Assembly (NCBI RefSeq): GCF_001677885.1
Contig: NZ_LOCQ01000047.1
Span: forward strand, 1-64,000
Direction of reading: 5' to 3'
DNA from: Janthinobacterium psychrotolerans
GTDB taxonomy: Bacteria > Pseudomonadota > Gammaproteobacteria > Burkholderiales > Burkholderiaceae_D
DNA length: 64,000 bases
How positions within the stretch are numbered: the first letter of the stretch is position 1; each line of letters begins with the position of its first letter. Under the pieces are notes generated by a model, which saw nothing but the letters and a program-made list of their open reading frames with translations, was not told the DNA's origin and did not search any database. Made by a program: the position numbers and the translations under genes. Shown in pieces: positions 15,897 through 24,598 of the stretch.

Positions 15897-16289
15897 TCAG
15901 CGTTCTTCCCGGTAGTAATCGCAGCCTTCAAACGTGGTGCGCAGTGCCTGCTGCAGCTGCGCATAACGCTCGGGGGTCAGGTTGAAACGCACGTCGATCT
16001 GGCCGTCGTCGTCCATCTGCATGGCGGCTTCGGCATCCATCTGCACCGACAAGCGGTTGGCGTGCAGGATCACGGCGTGCATGTGGCCATACCACGAGAA
16101 GCCCTGGCCGCAATATTCGATATACGGCTCGTCCATGCCGAGCGCCACGTCCTGTTCGTCGTACTCGTCGGCGCGCTGGAACATCAGGTAGACGGGGTCG
16201 CCGTGGGCGGCGGGTGCGCCCAGGGTAGTGATCAGGGCGTCATCTTCCTGGAGGACGGACATTTCGGTGGCGGTAAATCCTGCGGACAT
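15897..16289 (-). CDS. Imm10-like immunity protein (orphan)
   Basis: A 130-residue acidic protein. The DPVYLMFQRADEYDEQDVAL, YIEYCGQGFSWYG and LHANRLSVQMDAEAA blocks resemble the Imm10 family of polymorphic-toxin immunity proteins as I remember it. No toxin gene (Rhs, CDI or T6SS effector) is nearby, so it may be an orphan immunity gene or a related housekeeping protein. It is transcribed with, or just upstream of, the NnrU gene (37-bp gap). Assignment by eye only. Confidence 0.55.
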   Translation of the reverse strand: MSAGFTATEMSVLQEDDALITTLGAPAAHGDPVYLMFQRADEYDEQDVALGMDEPYIEYCGQGFSWYGHMHAVILHANRLSVQMDAEAAMQMDDDGQIDVRFNLTPERYAQLQQALRTTFEGCDYYREER

Positions 16290-16329
16290 GGCGTGCTTTC
16301 AAAAGGTCGATGCCGCCACCATAGCGCAA

Positions 16330-16360
16330 TTGGCAGCTGGCGAACAGCCGCATCTATAAT
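16330..16360 (+). promoter_or_regulatory. Candidate promoter of the GNAT operon
   Basis: A consensus TATAAT at 16355-16360 lies 19 bases after TTGGCA (16330-16335). The spacing is longer than ideal. The GNAT start codon follows at 16393. Confidence 0.35.
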
Positions 16361-16392
16361 TGCCGGTCATCTACTCATCGCAGGAGTTCGCC

Positions 16393-16884
16393 TTGTCCTC
16401 GCCTTACACCACCCGCCTTGCCATTCCCGATGTGGCCACCTATTGCCATCTGCGCAATGCGTCGGGCCTGAGCCCCAAGACGCTGGAAGCGGCGTCAAAA
16501 GGACTGCCGAACTCGCTGTTTGCGGTACAGGTGCTACAGGACAACGAGATCGTCGGCATGGGCCGCATCATCGGTGACGGCGGCTGCTTTTACCAGGTGG
16601 TCGATATCGCCGTGCTGCCAGAGCACCAGGGCCGTGGGCTGGGCAAGCTGATCATGCGCGAGATCATGCAGTACATCGAACAGCAAGTGCCGGCCAGCGC
16701 CTATGTCAGCCTGATCGCCGACGGCCAGGCGCATCAGCTGTACGCACAGTTCGGTTTCACGCACACCGCGCCAAAGTCGGTGGGCATGGCGCTCAAGCGC
16801 CAAGTTGGCATGGCGGCCAGGGAGGCGGCTTGCTATAGTGTCGGCAACGCGTGCCCGACGCCAGCCTGCCACCTTGAAACCTGA
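16393..16884 (+). CDS. GNAT family N-acetyltransferase
   Basis: This 163-residue acetyltransferase has the acetyl-CoA-binding motif A VVDIAVLPEHQGRGLGKLIM and a terminal YAQFGFTHTAPKSVGM block. Such proteins acetylate amino groups of small molecules or proteins; the substrate is unknown. The start is taken as TTG 16393 because AGGAG lies seven bases upstream and SSPYTTRLAIPD then begins the domain; an upstream ATG (16360) overlaps the probable -10 box. The roughly 25 residues at the C-terminus go beyond the usual domain. The next gene follows after eight bases. Confidence 0.82.
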   Translation: MSSPYTTRLAIPDVATYCHLRNASGLSPKTLEAASKGLPNSLFAVQVLQDNEIVGMGRIIGDGGCFYQVVDIAVLPEHQGRGLGKLIMREIMQYIEQQVPASAYVSLIADGQAHQLYAQFGFTHTAPKSVGMALKRQVGMAAREAACYSVGNACPTPACHLET

Positions 16885-16892
16885 GAGTTACC

Positions 16893-17393
16893 ATGCTTTA
16901 CCTGCTCGCCTTTGCGACCGTTGTCGCGCTGCTGTATTACGTGTTCCGCGACCGTACCGCCGTCCAGCCGCTGTCGACAGCACTGGTGTCGATACGCGAG
17001 TATGTGCCGGCGATTCCGCCTGGCGCGCCGGCGCACCACTGGACCGATGGCGGACGCTATGCGTCCGAAGTGGACAACGATGCGATGTACCAGCCGGCGA
17101 TCGCCAAACTGGCCGGCGAACACGGCCCCGGCAATGCCGATGAAAAATGCCTGGCGCTGCTGGTGTGCGACGACGCCAACCCGTTTCAGGACAAGGCCAT
17201 CGCCGTGTTTATCGATGGCCAGCTGGTGGGTTACCTGGCGCACGGCGACGCGCTGCGCCTGCACCGCAACCTGGCGCACCGGGACCTGGCCGGGCACTTG
17301 AGCTCGTGCGACGCAGTGATCCGTGGCGGCGGCTTGTGGAACGGCAAGCGCCTGTCGTATGCGGTCTGGCTCGACCTGGCCCCGTTCAACTGA
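16893..17393 (+). CDS. Conserved hypothetical protein with one N-terminal membrane anchor
   Basis: Residues 2-18 (LYLLAFATVVALLYYVF) form a membrane anchor, followed by an approximately 145-residue soluble part. The region KCLALLVCDDANPFQDKAIAVFIDGQLVGYLAHGDALRLHRNL has the look of a small beta domain of HIRAN-like type (DGxxVGYL), but I cannot confirm that. It is eight bases downstream of the GNAT gene and probably co-transcribed. No function assigned. Confidence 0.65.
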   Translation: MLYLLAFATVVALLYYVFRDRTAVQPLSTALVSIREYVPAIPPGAPAHHWTDGGRYASEVDNDAMYQPAIAKLAGEHGPGNADEKCLALLVCDDANPFQDKAIAVFIDGQLVGYLAHGDALRLHRNLAHRDLAGHLSSCDAVIRGGGLWNGKRLSYAVWLDLAPFN

Positions 17394-17469
17394 TCGTCCC
17401 TTCAAGCGTGCAAGTGGCGCATGACGAAAAGGCTATACTTGCCTGATCATTCACCATCAGGGCACGCAC

Positions 17470-18267
17470 ATGGATCTACCACTGGCCAGCTGGGGCAGCA
17501 GCCTGTTGCCGTTCGGCGGCGAACTGCTGTGGACCGCCCTGCCATGGATACTGCTGTGTGGCGTGGCCGGTTTTGTTCTTGCCGCCCTGATCTGTTACCA
17601 GCTGGCCCGCAAATGCCTGCTGGTACGCCGCCCGCCGGCCTGGCATGTGGCAGCCAAGTTCAGCTATGTGCTGATCCTGGTGGCGCTGCCGGTGCTCGGT
17701 GGCGCGTTTGGCGCCGTGCACAGCGTGCATCGGGTGCTCAGCCAGGCGCTGGTGCGCGATCTGCAGCCGGTGTTCGCAACCCATGCGCCGGCGCTGCGCA
17801 TCTACCTCGAGCAGCGCGTCAGACTGATGGCGCCAGACCAGCCGGTCAGCATGCGCAGCCTGCTCGAACCCCTGGTGCACAGCATGGTTTACCGGCCCGC
17901 TTCCAACAGCTACTGGGAGCGCAGCAAGGCGCACTGGATCAATGAAATCATCCTGCGCCGTGGCGGCGTGCTGCTGACCGAGGTGCTGCAGGATCAGCTG
18001 ATCGCGCGTGCCGGCGTGCTGGGCGACACGTTGACGGGGGCGGACCTGCGCGACTTGAGCAAACTCGACAAATCCCTGCCGATGGTGCTGATCGACGCCA
18101 TCGAACACCAGGCCAGCGCCTATTTCCATTCGCTCAAGCTCACCGTGGCCCTGTTCGCCTTGCTGGCGCTGCTGCTGGTGTGGTGCGAGATCATGCTGTA
18201 CCGTCACTACTACCTGCGCCGTTATCCACCCGCCACGGCCATGCCGGTCACCATGCCACCGATGTAA
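17470..18267 (+). CDS. Hypothetical inner-membrane protein with a large extracytoplasmic loop
   Basis: A 265-residue protein with hydrophobic segments at about 20-45, 62-82 and 217-240, enclosing a long polar region (about 85-215) likely to be periplasmic. Two nearby arginines and lysines after the first segment (LARKCLLVRRPP) suggest a cytoplasmic loop. No catalytic motif or known domain is recognised. It lies 76 bp after the preceding hypothetical gene and ends at a strong hairpin terminator shared with maeB. Confidence 0.65.
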   Translation: MDLPLASWGSSLLPFGGELLWTALPWILLCGVAGFVLAALICYQLARKCLLVRRPPAWHVAAKFSYVLILVALPVLGGAFGAVHSVHRVLSQALVRDLQPVFATHAPALRIYLEQRVRLMAPDQPVSMRSLLEPLVHSMVYRPASNSYWERSKAHWINEIILRRGGVLLTEVLQDQLIARAGVLGDTLTGADLRDLSKLDKSLPMVLIDAIEHQASAYFHSLKLTVALFALLALLLVWCEIMLYRHYYLRRYPPATAMPVTMPPM

Positions 18268-18301
18268 AAAAGCCGCCCCTCCTTGCGGATGGGGCGGCTT
18301 T
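18268..18301. terminator. Bidirectional rho-independent terminator between the membrane-protein gene and maeB
   Basis: AAAGCCGCCCC and GGGGCGGCTTT form an 11-pair stem directly after the plus-strand stop. The A run on the left gives a six-base T run on the minus strand, so it works best for maeB. Confidence 0.85.
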
Positions 18302-18325
18302 CCGGCGGCAAAACCGCTCAGGACC

Positions 18326-20641
18326 TTACACGCGTTGCGCTACCGCATCGACCACGCACAGGGCCGTCATGTTGACGATGCGGCGCACGGTGGCCGATGG
18401 CGTCAGGATATGCACCGGCTTGGCGCAGCCGAGCAGGATAGGGCCGACCGCGATGCCGTTGCCGGCGGCGGTTTTCACCAGGTTGTAGGCGATGTTGGCG
18501 GACTCGATGTTCGGCATCACCAGCAGGTTGGCGTCGTGTTTCAGGTCCGAATTGGGCATCAGCTTGTGGCGCAGCTTGCTGTCGAGCGCCGTGTCGCCAT
18601 GCATTTCGCCATCGATTTCCAGTTCCGGCGCGCGTTCCTTGATGATGGCCAGCGCGGCGCGCATTTTTTGCGCCGAGGCGCTGTCGCTGGAACCGAAGTT
18701 CGAGTGCGACAGCAGCGCCGCGCGCGGCGACAGGCCGAAGCGGGTCATCTCTTCGGCGGCCATGATGGTGATCTCGGCCAATTGCCCGGCGTCCGGGTTT
18801 TCATTGACGTGGGTGTCGACCATCACCAGCTGGCGTTCAGGCATGATCAGCACGTTCATGGCGGCGTAGACATTGCTGCCGGCGCGCTTGCCCAGCACCT
18901 GGTCGATATATTTCAGGTGCAGCTGGGTGGTGCCGAAAGTGCCGCAGATCATGCCGTCGGCATGGCCCTTGTGTATCATCATCGAGCCGATCAGGCTGTG
19001 GCGGCGGCGCATTTCCAGCTTCGCGTATTCCTCGGTGACACCCTTGCGGCTGGTCATCTCGTAATACGTGGTCCAGTAATCGCGATAGCGCTCGTCGAAG
19101 TCGGGGTTGATGATGTCGAAGTCGACACCTTGCTTCAAACGCAGGCCGAACTTCTGGATGCGCGTTTCCAGCACGGCCGGACGGCCCACCAGGATAGGAC
19201 GCGCCAGTTTCTCGTCGACCACCACTTGCACCGCGCGCAGCACGCGCTCTTCTTCGCCTTCGGCGTAGACGATGCGTTTCATTTCATTCGCGGTTTTCTT
19301 GGCCACCTGGAACAGCGGCTTCATGAAGGTGCCGCTGCGATAGACGAATTGCTGCAGGCTGTCGGCGTACGCTTGCAGGTCGGCGATCGGACGCGTGGCC
19401 ACGCCCGACTCTTCGGCCGCCTTGGCCACCGCCGGCGCGATCTTGATCAGCAAACGCGGATCGAACGGCATCGGGATCAGGTATTCCGGGCCGAACGACA
19501 GGCTGGTGAAACCATAGGTGGTGGCGACGATGTCGGACTGTTCGGCGTGCGCCAGTTCGGCGATCGCGTGCACCACGGCAATTTCCATTTCACGCGTGAT
19601 GGTGGTCGCGCCGCAATCGAGGGCGCCGCGGAAAATATACGGGAAGCACAGCACGTTGTTGACCTGGTTCGGGTAGTCCGAACGGCCGGTGCAGATGATG
19701 GCGTCGCCGCGCACGGCCTTCACGTCGTCGGGGGCGATTTCCGGATTCGGATTGGCCAGCGCCAGGATCAGCGGGTTCTTGGCCATGGTCTTGACCATGT
19801 CCTGTTTCAGCACGCCGCCGGCGGACAGGCCGAGGAAAATGTCGGCGTCCGGGATCACTTCGGCCAGGGTACGGGCGTCGGTCTCGCGCGCGAAACGTTC
19901 CTTGTCCGGATCCATCAGTTCGGTACGGCCCTTGTAGACCACGCCGGCCAGGTCGGTGACGAAAATGTTTTCCAGCGGGAAGCCCAGGTCGACGATGAGG
20001 TCCAGGCAGGCCAGGGCGGCGGCGCCGGCGCCCGAGACCACCAGTTTGCAATTCTTGATGTCCTTGCCGACATACTGGATGCCGTTCAGGATCGCCGCGC
20101 CAACGATGATGGCGGTGCCGTGCTGGTCGTCATGGAAGACGGGAATCTTCATGCGTTCGCGCAGCTGGCGTTCGATATAGAAACACTCGGGCGCCTTGAT
20201 GTCTTCCAGGTTGACGCCGCCAAAGGTCGGCTCCAGCGACGCGATGATGTCGACCAGTTTGTCCGGGTCCAGCTCGTTGATTTCGATGTCGAACACGTCG
20301 ATGCCGGCGAACTTCTTGAACAGCACACCCTTGCCTTCCATCACCGGCTTGGCGGCCAGCGGACCGATATTGCCCAGGCCCAGCACGGCCGTGCCATTGG
20401 TGATGACGGCCACCAGGTTGCCGCGCGCCGTGTATTTGTAGGCGTTGGCCGGATCGATGACGATTTCTTCGCAGGGCGCGGCCACGCCGGGCGAGTACGC
20501 CAGCGCCAGGTCGCGCTGGTTGGTCAGTGTCTTGGTAGGCGTCACGCTGATCTTGCCGGGGCGCGGAAACTCGTGATATTCGAGTGCGGCCAGGCGCAAT
20601 TGTTGACGCAATTCTTCTTTTTTATCAGATGACGAATCCAT
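18326..20641 (-). CDS. maeB: NADP-dependent malic enzyme with C-terminal phosphotransacetylase-like domain
   Basis: This 771-residue protein matches the two-part MaeB architecture. The N-terminal malic enzyme (about 1-430) has [16 protein letters not shown], the [16 protein letters not shown] metal-binding region and the dinucleotide fold [15 protein letters not shown]. The C-terminal part (about 440-771) resembles phosphate acetyltransferase ([18 protein letters not shown] and [19 protein letters not shown]) and in MaeB proteins serves regulation by acetyl-CoA rather than catalysis. It decarboxylates malate to pyruvate, giving NADPH. It is a single-gene transcript ending at the terminator at 18268-18301. 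Confidence 0.95.
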   Translation of the reverse strand: MDSSSDKKEELRQQLRLAALEYHEFPRPGKISVTPTKTLTNQRDLALAYSPGVAAPCEEIVIDPANAYKYTARGNLVAVITNGTAVLGLGNIGPLAAKPVMEGKGVLFKKFAGIDVFDIEINELDPDKLVDIIASLEPTFGGVNLEDIKAPECFYIERQLRERMKIPVFHDDQHGTAIIVGAAILNGIQYVGKDIKNCKLVVSGAGAAALACLDLIVDLGFPLENIFVTDLAGVVYKGRTELMDPDKERFARETDARTLAEVIPDADIFLGLSAGGVLKQDMVKTMAKNPLILALANPNPEIAPDDVKAVRGDAIICTGRSDYPNQVNNVLCFPYIFRGALDCGATTITREMEIAVVHAIAELAHAEQSDIVATTYGFTSLSFGPEYLIPMPFDPRLLIKIAPAVAKAAEESGVATRPIADLQAYADSLQQFVYRSGTFMKPLFQVAKKTANEMKRIVYAEGEEERVLRAVQVVVDEKLARPILVGRPAVLETRIQKFGLRLKQGVDFDIINPDFDERYRDYWTTYYEMTSRKGVTEEYAKLEMRRRHSLIGSMMIHKGHADGMICGTFGTTQLHLKYIDQVLGKRAGSNVYAAMNVLIMPERQLVMVDTHVNENPDAGQLAEITIMAAEEMTRFGLSPRAALLSHSNFGSSDSASAQKMRAALAIIKERAPELEIDGEMHGDTALDSKLRHKLMPNSDLKHDANLLVMPNIESANIAYNLVKTAAGNGIAVGPILLGCAKPVHILTPSATVRRIVNMTALCVVDAVAQRV

Positions 20642-20850
20642 GCTGTGCTGCCTTCCTGTTTGGTCGATCGGGGTGTTCGCGATTTTATCAGACCGATACT
20701 TTCAATTAGCTAGGTATTTTCCGCAAGCATAGTCTGATATCACGAAAGCGCATAACCTGCCATTGTAAAGGCCGCTGTCAGCACAAACCGGATTGGCTTC
20801 AAAAACTATCGATTAGCGGATATTGATAATTTTTGAAAATGATAGCTCAT

Positions 20851-21477
20851 CTATTCAACATCAAAATTTTCTTCGGCCAAAAAACCGTAATCCCCGTCGA
20901 TCAGCAGTTGCAGATACGCGTCAAAGCTGTCGGCGATGACCTGGTAGTTGTCAGGATCGTGCATGAAGCGCACCACCTGACCCACCTTGCCCGAGGCCGA
21001 CGGATTGAAATCGACATACAGCACGGAGCTGCCGCCGTTGTTCATGCAGTGTGAAAAGCACAGGCGCTGGCCCTGCCTGATGGTGGCGTCGATGCGGGCA
21101 TCGACGATGCCGGGATCTTGGTCGAGGTGGTGGCCATAAATCTCGGCGATGCTGCGCTGGCGCGATTGCTGGTCTGCGAGCATCTGCCCGACCGAACTCA
21201 GGTAGTAAGGATACTCGTAAGAGTCCGAGCCCAGCAGGTACACCGACACCTTGCCGCCAGCATACTGCTGATGGTAGGTGCCGTTGTAGATAGCCAGCAG
21301 CTGCAACAGGGTGTCCGGGCACAGCGGGTAGGCCTGGCGCAACTGGCCGAGCTGCTCATCGCTGGCGCCACTGGCCAGCGCCAGCGCGTCCAGGCTTTCC
21401 TGCGGCAAGCGCGCATGCACGCCGGCGAGGTAAGTGTCCAGCATGGCGGATTTATTGATCGGGGTCGACAAAGACAT
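20851..21477 (-). CDS. SMI1/KNR4-like protein, second of a tandem pair
   Basis: A 208-residue protein built around LCPDTLLQLLAIYNGTYHQQ, YEYPYYLSSVGQMLADQQS and LCFSHCMNNGGSSVLYVDFNP, resembling the SMI1/KNR4 (SUKH) superfamily, many bacterial members of which are immunity proteins. It is clearly paralogous to the upstream neighbour (shared CMNNGG, VLYVDF, VRFMHDPD and SFDAYLQLLI blocks). The start is uncertain: ATG 21477 lies inside the end of the upstream gene with GGAG very close, while ATG 21444 aligns better with the neighbour's start. Translational coupling is likely. No toxin gene is adjacent. Confidence 0.62.
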   Translation of the reverse strand: MSLSTPINKSAMLDTYLAGVHARLPQESLDALALASGASDEQLGQLRQAYPLCPDTLLQLLAIYNGTYHQQYAGGKVSVYLLGSDSYEYPYYLSSVGQMLADQQSRQRSIAEIYGHHLDQDPGIVDARIDATIRQGQRLCFSHCMNNGGSSVLYVDFNPSASGKVGQVVRFMHDPDNYQVIADSFDAYLQLLIDGDYGFLAEENFDVE

Positions 21478-22045
21478 ACTCCTGTTGGATCTGCAATTGC
21501 AGGTAATCGTCAAAGCTGGCGGCAATCACGCGATATTCATCGGGATCGTGCAGGAAGCGGATGACCTGCCCGGCCACGCCACCGGCGGCAGGCGCAAAAT
21601 CGAGGTACAGCATCGAGGTGCCGCCATTGTTCATGCAGTGCGCAAAGCACAGCCGCTCGGCGCCGCTGGCGTGTAGATCGATGCCACTGTCGACCACGAC
21701 GTCCTCATCGCCAGGCGGGTCGCCATAAATTTCGACAATGCTGTCGGGATACATGGCTTGGTCTTCCAGGATCTGTTCGACCGAGCGCAGGAAATACGGG
21801 TAACTGCCCATGGCCTCGTCGGCGCCCAGCGCCAGCACGGCCGTGGCGCCATCGTCATCATCGTCCCAGTGGGTGCCATTGACCTGGGTCAGCAAGGCCA
21901 GCAGGCTGGCGGGGCAAGGTGGAAACGCCTGCAGCAGGCTGTGCAGCTGCGCCGCGCTGGCGCCCGCGGCATTCGCCAGGCGCAGGCGCGGCGCTGGCGG
22001 CAGGGCGTGGCGCAATCCTGCCAGATACTGGTCGACGATCCGCAT
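21452..22045 (-). CDS. SMI1/KNR4-like protein, first of a tandem pair
   Basis: A 197-residue protein starting MRIVDQYLAGLRHALPPAPR. It shares with its downstream paralogue the order xxCPxSLLALLTQVNGT, YPYFLRSVEQILEDQ, IVEIYGD, LCFAHCMNNGGTSMLYLDF, VIRFLHDPD and SFDDYLQLQIQ. The family assignment (SMI1/KNR4, SUKH-like) is by eye. The two genes overlap and must be co-transcribed. Tandem immunity paralogues usually reflect duplication under pressure from variable toxins, but none is visible here. Confidence 0.62.
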   Translation of the reverse strand: MRIVDQYLAGLRHALPPAPRLRLANAAGASAAQLHSLLQAFPPCPASLLALLTQVNGTHWDDDDDGATAVLALGADEAMGSYPYFLRSVEQILEDQAMYPDSIVEIYGDPPGDEDVVVDSGIDLHASGAERLCFAHCMNNGGTSMLYLDFAPAAGGVAGQVIRFLHDPDEYRVIAASFDDYLQLQIQQEYVFVDPDQ

Positions 22046-22112
22046 GCGTGATGAACTTTCGATTTTGCAAGATCGAAGAATATAGCAGTTCAGGACGCGC
22101 GGCCAGCGCACG

Positions 22113-23288
22113 CTAGCGCAACCTGGCACCCGGTGCAAAGCGCAGCGCGATCAGCAGCAGCAGCACCACGCCGGCGGCCATCACCATCCACGCCTGGGCC
22201 AGGCTGGCCGAATGCTGGCGGATCAGGCCGGCAATAAACGGCATGCTGCTGGCGATGATATAGCCGCCGCCCTGCACGAAGCCCAGCAGCGCGCCGGCGC
22301 CGGCCGGTTCCGTCACATGGTCCATGCTGACGATCAGCGACAGCGGAAACAGCGCGCCGATGCCGCAGCCGAGCAGTATCACCGCCGGGATCGCCAGCAG
22401 CTTGGGCGCGGCGATCAGGCAGGCCAGCCCCAGCAGGACCGACAGCAGTACCGCCAGCAGCAAAGGGCGGCGGTCAGGATAACGGTTGATCACGCTCGAC
22501 ACGCATAATCCGGACAGCACCTCCACCAGGGTCAGCGCGCCCAGCAGCAGGCCGCTGTGCGCCGCACTCCAGCCCAGCTCGGTATAAAACGGCGGCAGCC
22601 AGGCCAGCACCAGGGTGTAGGCGCCGGTGCCGATGCCGAAGAACACCATCAGCAGCCAGGCCCGGCCACTTCGCACCGGCAAGCTCGCGCCGGCGCCAGC
22701 GGCCACCTCGCGCCCGCCGCCCGCCGCGCGGCGCCACAGCAGCAGCGCGGCCAGGGCCGGCAGCGCCCACAGCGCCAGCAGCACCTGCCAGCCCAGGCTT
22801 TGGCCCAGTGGCGAAGCCGAGGCGGCGGCCAGCGCCGCGCCGCCCATGATGCCGGTCGTATAAAAGCCCATCAGCTGGCCGGCGCGCTCGGGAAAGTGGC
22901 GCTTGATAAACGCCGGCAGCAAGGCTTGCACCAGCGCGATGCCCAGGCCACCGAGCGCGGCGGTGGCGACCAGGCCGGCGCCGCCGTGCAAAGGCCAGCG
23001 CAACGCACAGGCCAGCGCAATGATGGCAATGCCCAGGCCCACGCCGCGCACCACGCCCAGGCGGCGCTGCAGTTGCGCGCCCGCCAGCGCACAGACGCCC
23101 ATGGCAAACACGGGCACGGTGGTGAGCAGGCCGGCGTCGGCGCTGCTGATGCCGGTACTGGCCTGGATAGCGTCGAGCAAGGGGCCGATGGCGGCGAGGA
23201 TGGGGCGCAGATTGAGGCCGAGCAGGATGATGGCCGCGATCAGCAGGGCGGAGGAATGGCGATGCGGCTGGTCTGTTTTCGATGGCAT
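22113..23288 (-). CDS. MFS transporter, CynX/NimT family
   Basis: A 391-residue protein with about 12 hydrophobic segments. The first helix LLIAAIILLGLNLRPILAAIGPLLDAI is characteristic of the CynX/NimT (cyanate or 2-nitroimidazole transporter) group of the major facilitator superfamily. AAGGAC upstream of ATG 23288 fixes the start. It is divergent from a MarR-type regulator across about 120 bp that hold two palindromic sites, so it is probably the regulated target. The substrate is unknown. Confidence 0.85.
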   Translation of the reverse strand: MPSKTDQPHRHSSALLIAAIILLGLNLRPILAAIGPLLDAIQASTGISSADAGLLTTVPVFAMGVCALAGAQLQRRLGVVRGVGLGIAIIALACALRWPLHGGAGLVATAALGGLGIALVQALLPAFIKRHFPERAGQLMGFYTTGIMGGAALAAASASPLGQSLGWQVLLALWALPALAALLLWRRAAGGGREVAAGAGASLPVRSGRAWLLMVFFGIGTGAYTLVLAWLPPFYTELGWSAAHSGLLLGALTLVEVLSGLCVSSVINRYPDRRPLLLAVLLSVLLGLACLIAAPKLLAIPAVILLGCGIGALFPLSLIVSMDHVTEPAGAGALLGFVQGGGYIIASSMPFIAGLIRQHSASLAQAWMVMAAGVVLLLLIALRFAPGARLR

Positions 23289-23355
23289 GGATAGTCCTTG
23301 CCTCGCACGGAGGCACATGGTTTAATATTTGAAGACAACTAACTTAATGAAAAGT

Positions 23356-23371
23356 ATCTTAACATGAAGAT
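23356..23371. promoter_or_regulatory. Candidate MarR operator, site 1
   Basis: ATCTTAACATGAAGAT is an inverted repeat with 5-bp arms (ATCTT/AAGAT) around six bases, in the divergent MFS-MarR spacer. Site 2 lies 24 bp away and shares the arm sequence. Confidence 0.6.
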
Positions 23372-23379
23372 GAAAAACA

Positions 23380-23395
23380 ATCTCGACGTCAAGAT
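23380..23395. promoter_or_regulatory. Candidate MarR operator, site 2
   Basis: ATCTCGACGTCAAGAT is a 16-bp palindrome with a single mismatched pair, ending 12 bases before the MarR start codon and overlapping its likely leader. Its position suggests autoregulation. Confidence 0.62.
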
Positions 23396-23407
23396 AAAGG
23401 ACGCTGC

Positions 23408-23926
23408 ATGACGGACACGCCGCAAGAACACCAGCGCGCGCAATTTGCGGCCGAGCAATGGCAGCGCGAATTGCCGCAACTCGACACGCGCGCCATGCAG
23501 GTGGTGGGTCAGCTGGGCACGGTGGCGCAGCTGATGGCGCGCGACTGGCTCAATCCGCTGTTTGCCGAACACGGCTTGCAACCCGGCGAATTCGATGTGC
23601 TGGCGACCTTGCGCCGCTCGGGCGCGCCCTATGCATTGACGCCGACGGCGCTGTACGAGGCGGCCATGCTGTCATCGGGCGGCATGACCAACCGCATCGA
23701 CCGGCTGGAAACGGCCGGCCTGATCGAACGCCAGAAGCACCCGAGCGACCGGCGCGGCGTGCTGGTCGCGCTCACAAGCCAGGGCAGGGAGTTGATCGAC
23801 AAGCTGGTGCTGCTGCATGTGGCCAACGAGCAGCGCATGCTGGCGTCCTTGACGGCGCGCGAACAGGGGCAGCTGGGCCAGTTGCTGGCCAAGCTGCTGC
23901 AGGGTATGGCGCAGGCGAAAGCCTAG
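23408..23926 (+). CDS. MarR family transcriptional regulator
   Basis: A 172-residue protein with a winged-helix region: recognition helix in LTPTALYEAAMLSSGGMTNRIDRLE, wing SDRRGVLVALTSQG. MarR proteins are dimers that repress adjacent genes and release DNA on binding small aromatic or other ligands. AAAGGA lies upstream of the ATG. It is divergent from the CynX/NimT transporter and shares with it a spacer holding two palindromes. Its stop overlaps by 4 bp the stop of the convergent next gene. Confidence 0.9.
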   Translation: MTDTPQEHQRAQFAAEQWQRELPQLDTRAMQVVGQLGTVAQLMARDWLNPLFAEHGLQPGEFDVLATLRRSGAPYALTPTALYEAAMLSSGGMTNRIDRLETAGLIERQKHPSDRRGVLVALTSQGRELIDKLVLLHVANEQRMLASLTAREQGQLGQLLAKLLQGMAQAKA

Positions 23927-24519
23927 GACAGTACCCGGATCAGTTCTTGCAGAGGTGCATGATCCCGGTGGGACAGCTGCCGCAGTTGTTCTGGCGCATA
24001 ACTGGCGTACAGCGCGTCGAGCGGCGCGTGACTGGCGGCGCGCAGATCGATGTCGCTGCCGGCGGGCGCGGGCAGATGGCCCTCGACATGGATGACGAAA
24101 TAATGGCGTGGCGCACCGCGCCGATTGGCCGCGAACTGCAGCGCCAGGCCGTTGTCGAACAGCAGCGCACCGCTGCGCCAATTGCGCCGCAGCAGCACTC
24201 TGCAACCGGGCAGGGCTGGCTTGCCGACGGCGCGCAGCACGCCCGCCAGCCTGACCTGGTAGCCCAGTTCCAGGCCATTCGCGCACAAGCGGCCCTGCTC
24301 CAGAAACACCTTGAAGCCCAGCTGCACCGCCCTGCCCGCGCGGTGAAAACAGCGCTGATCTTCGTACAGGCAGATCTGCGCCGGATCGCCGCAGGCGTCA
24401 AAGCCGCGCGCGGCGAGTTCCTCGCGCGTGTAGCCGCGCAGGCCCATCACGGCGGGGTCGTGCAGCACGCCGTCACGCACATACGACTGCAGCACGGCAT
24501 GGATATCGACAGTATTCAT
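23923..24519 (-). CDS. Conserved hypothetical protein
   Basis: A 198-residue soluble protein from ATG 24519 (MNTVDIHAVLQSYVRDG). No domain is recognised. The alternating hydrophobic pattern with RAGRAVQLGFKVFLEQGRLCANGLELGYQVRLAGVLRAVG suggests a beta-rich core. It converges on the MarR gene with a 4-bp overlap and diverges from thiL. No function assigned. Confidence 0.6.
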   Translation of the reverse strand: MNTVDIHAVLQSYVRDGVLHDPAVMGLRGYTREELAARGFDACGDPAQICLYEDQRCFHRAGRAVQLGFKVFLEQGRLCANGLELGYQVRLAGVLRAVGKPALPGCRVLLRRNWRSGALLFDNGLALQFAANRRGAPRHYFVIHVEGHLPAPAGSDIDLRAASHAPLDALYASYAPEQLRQLSHRDHAPLQELIRVLS

Positions 24520-24598
24520 AGCAGGCAACAAAAAATGAAAACGATGCCATTGTAGGCCAGCCTATAATCGTGGTCCCGGCACACACACGCAATCGACC

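Noticed and set aside
18335..20632. Open frame of about 765 codons on the plus strand opposite maeB
   Set aside because: Antisense shadow of a clearly recognised malic enzyme. No start signal, composition typical of reverse-complement GC-rich coding sequence.
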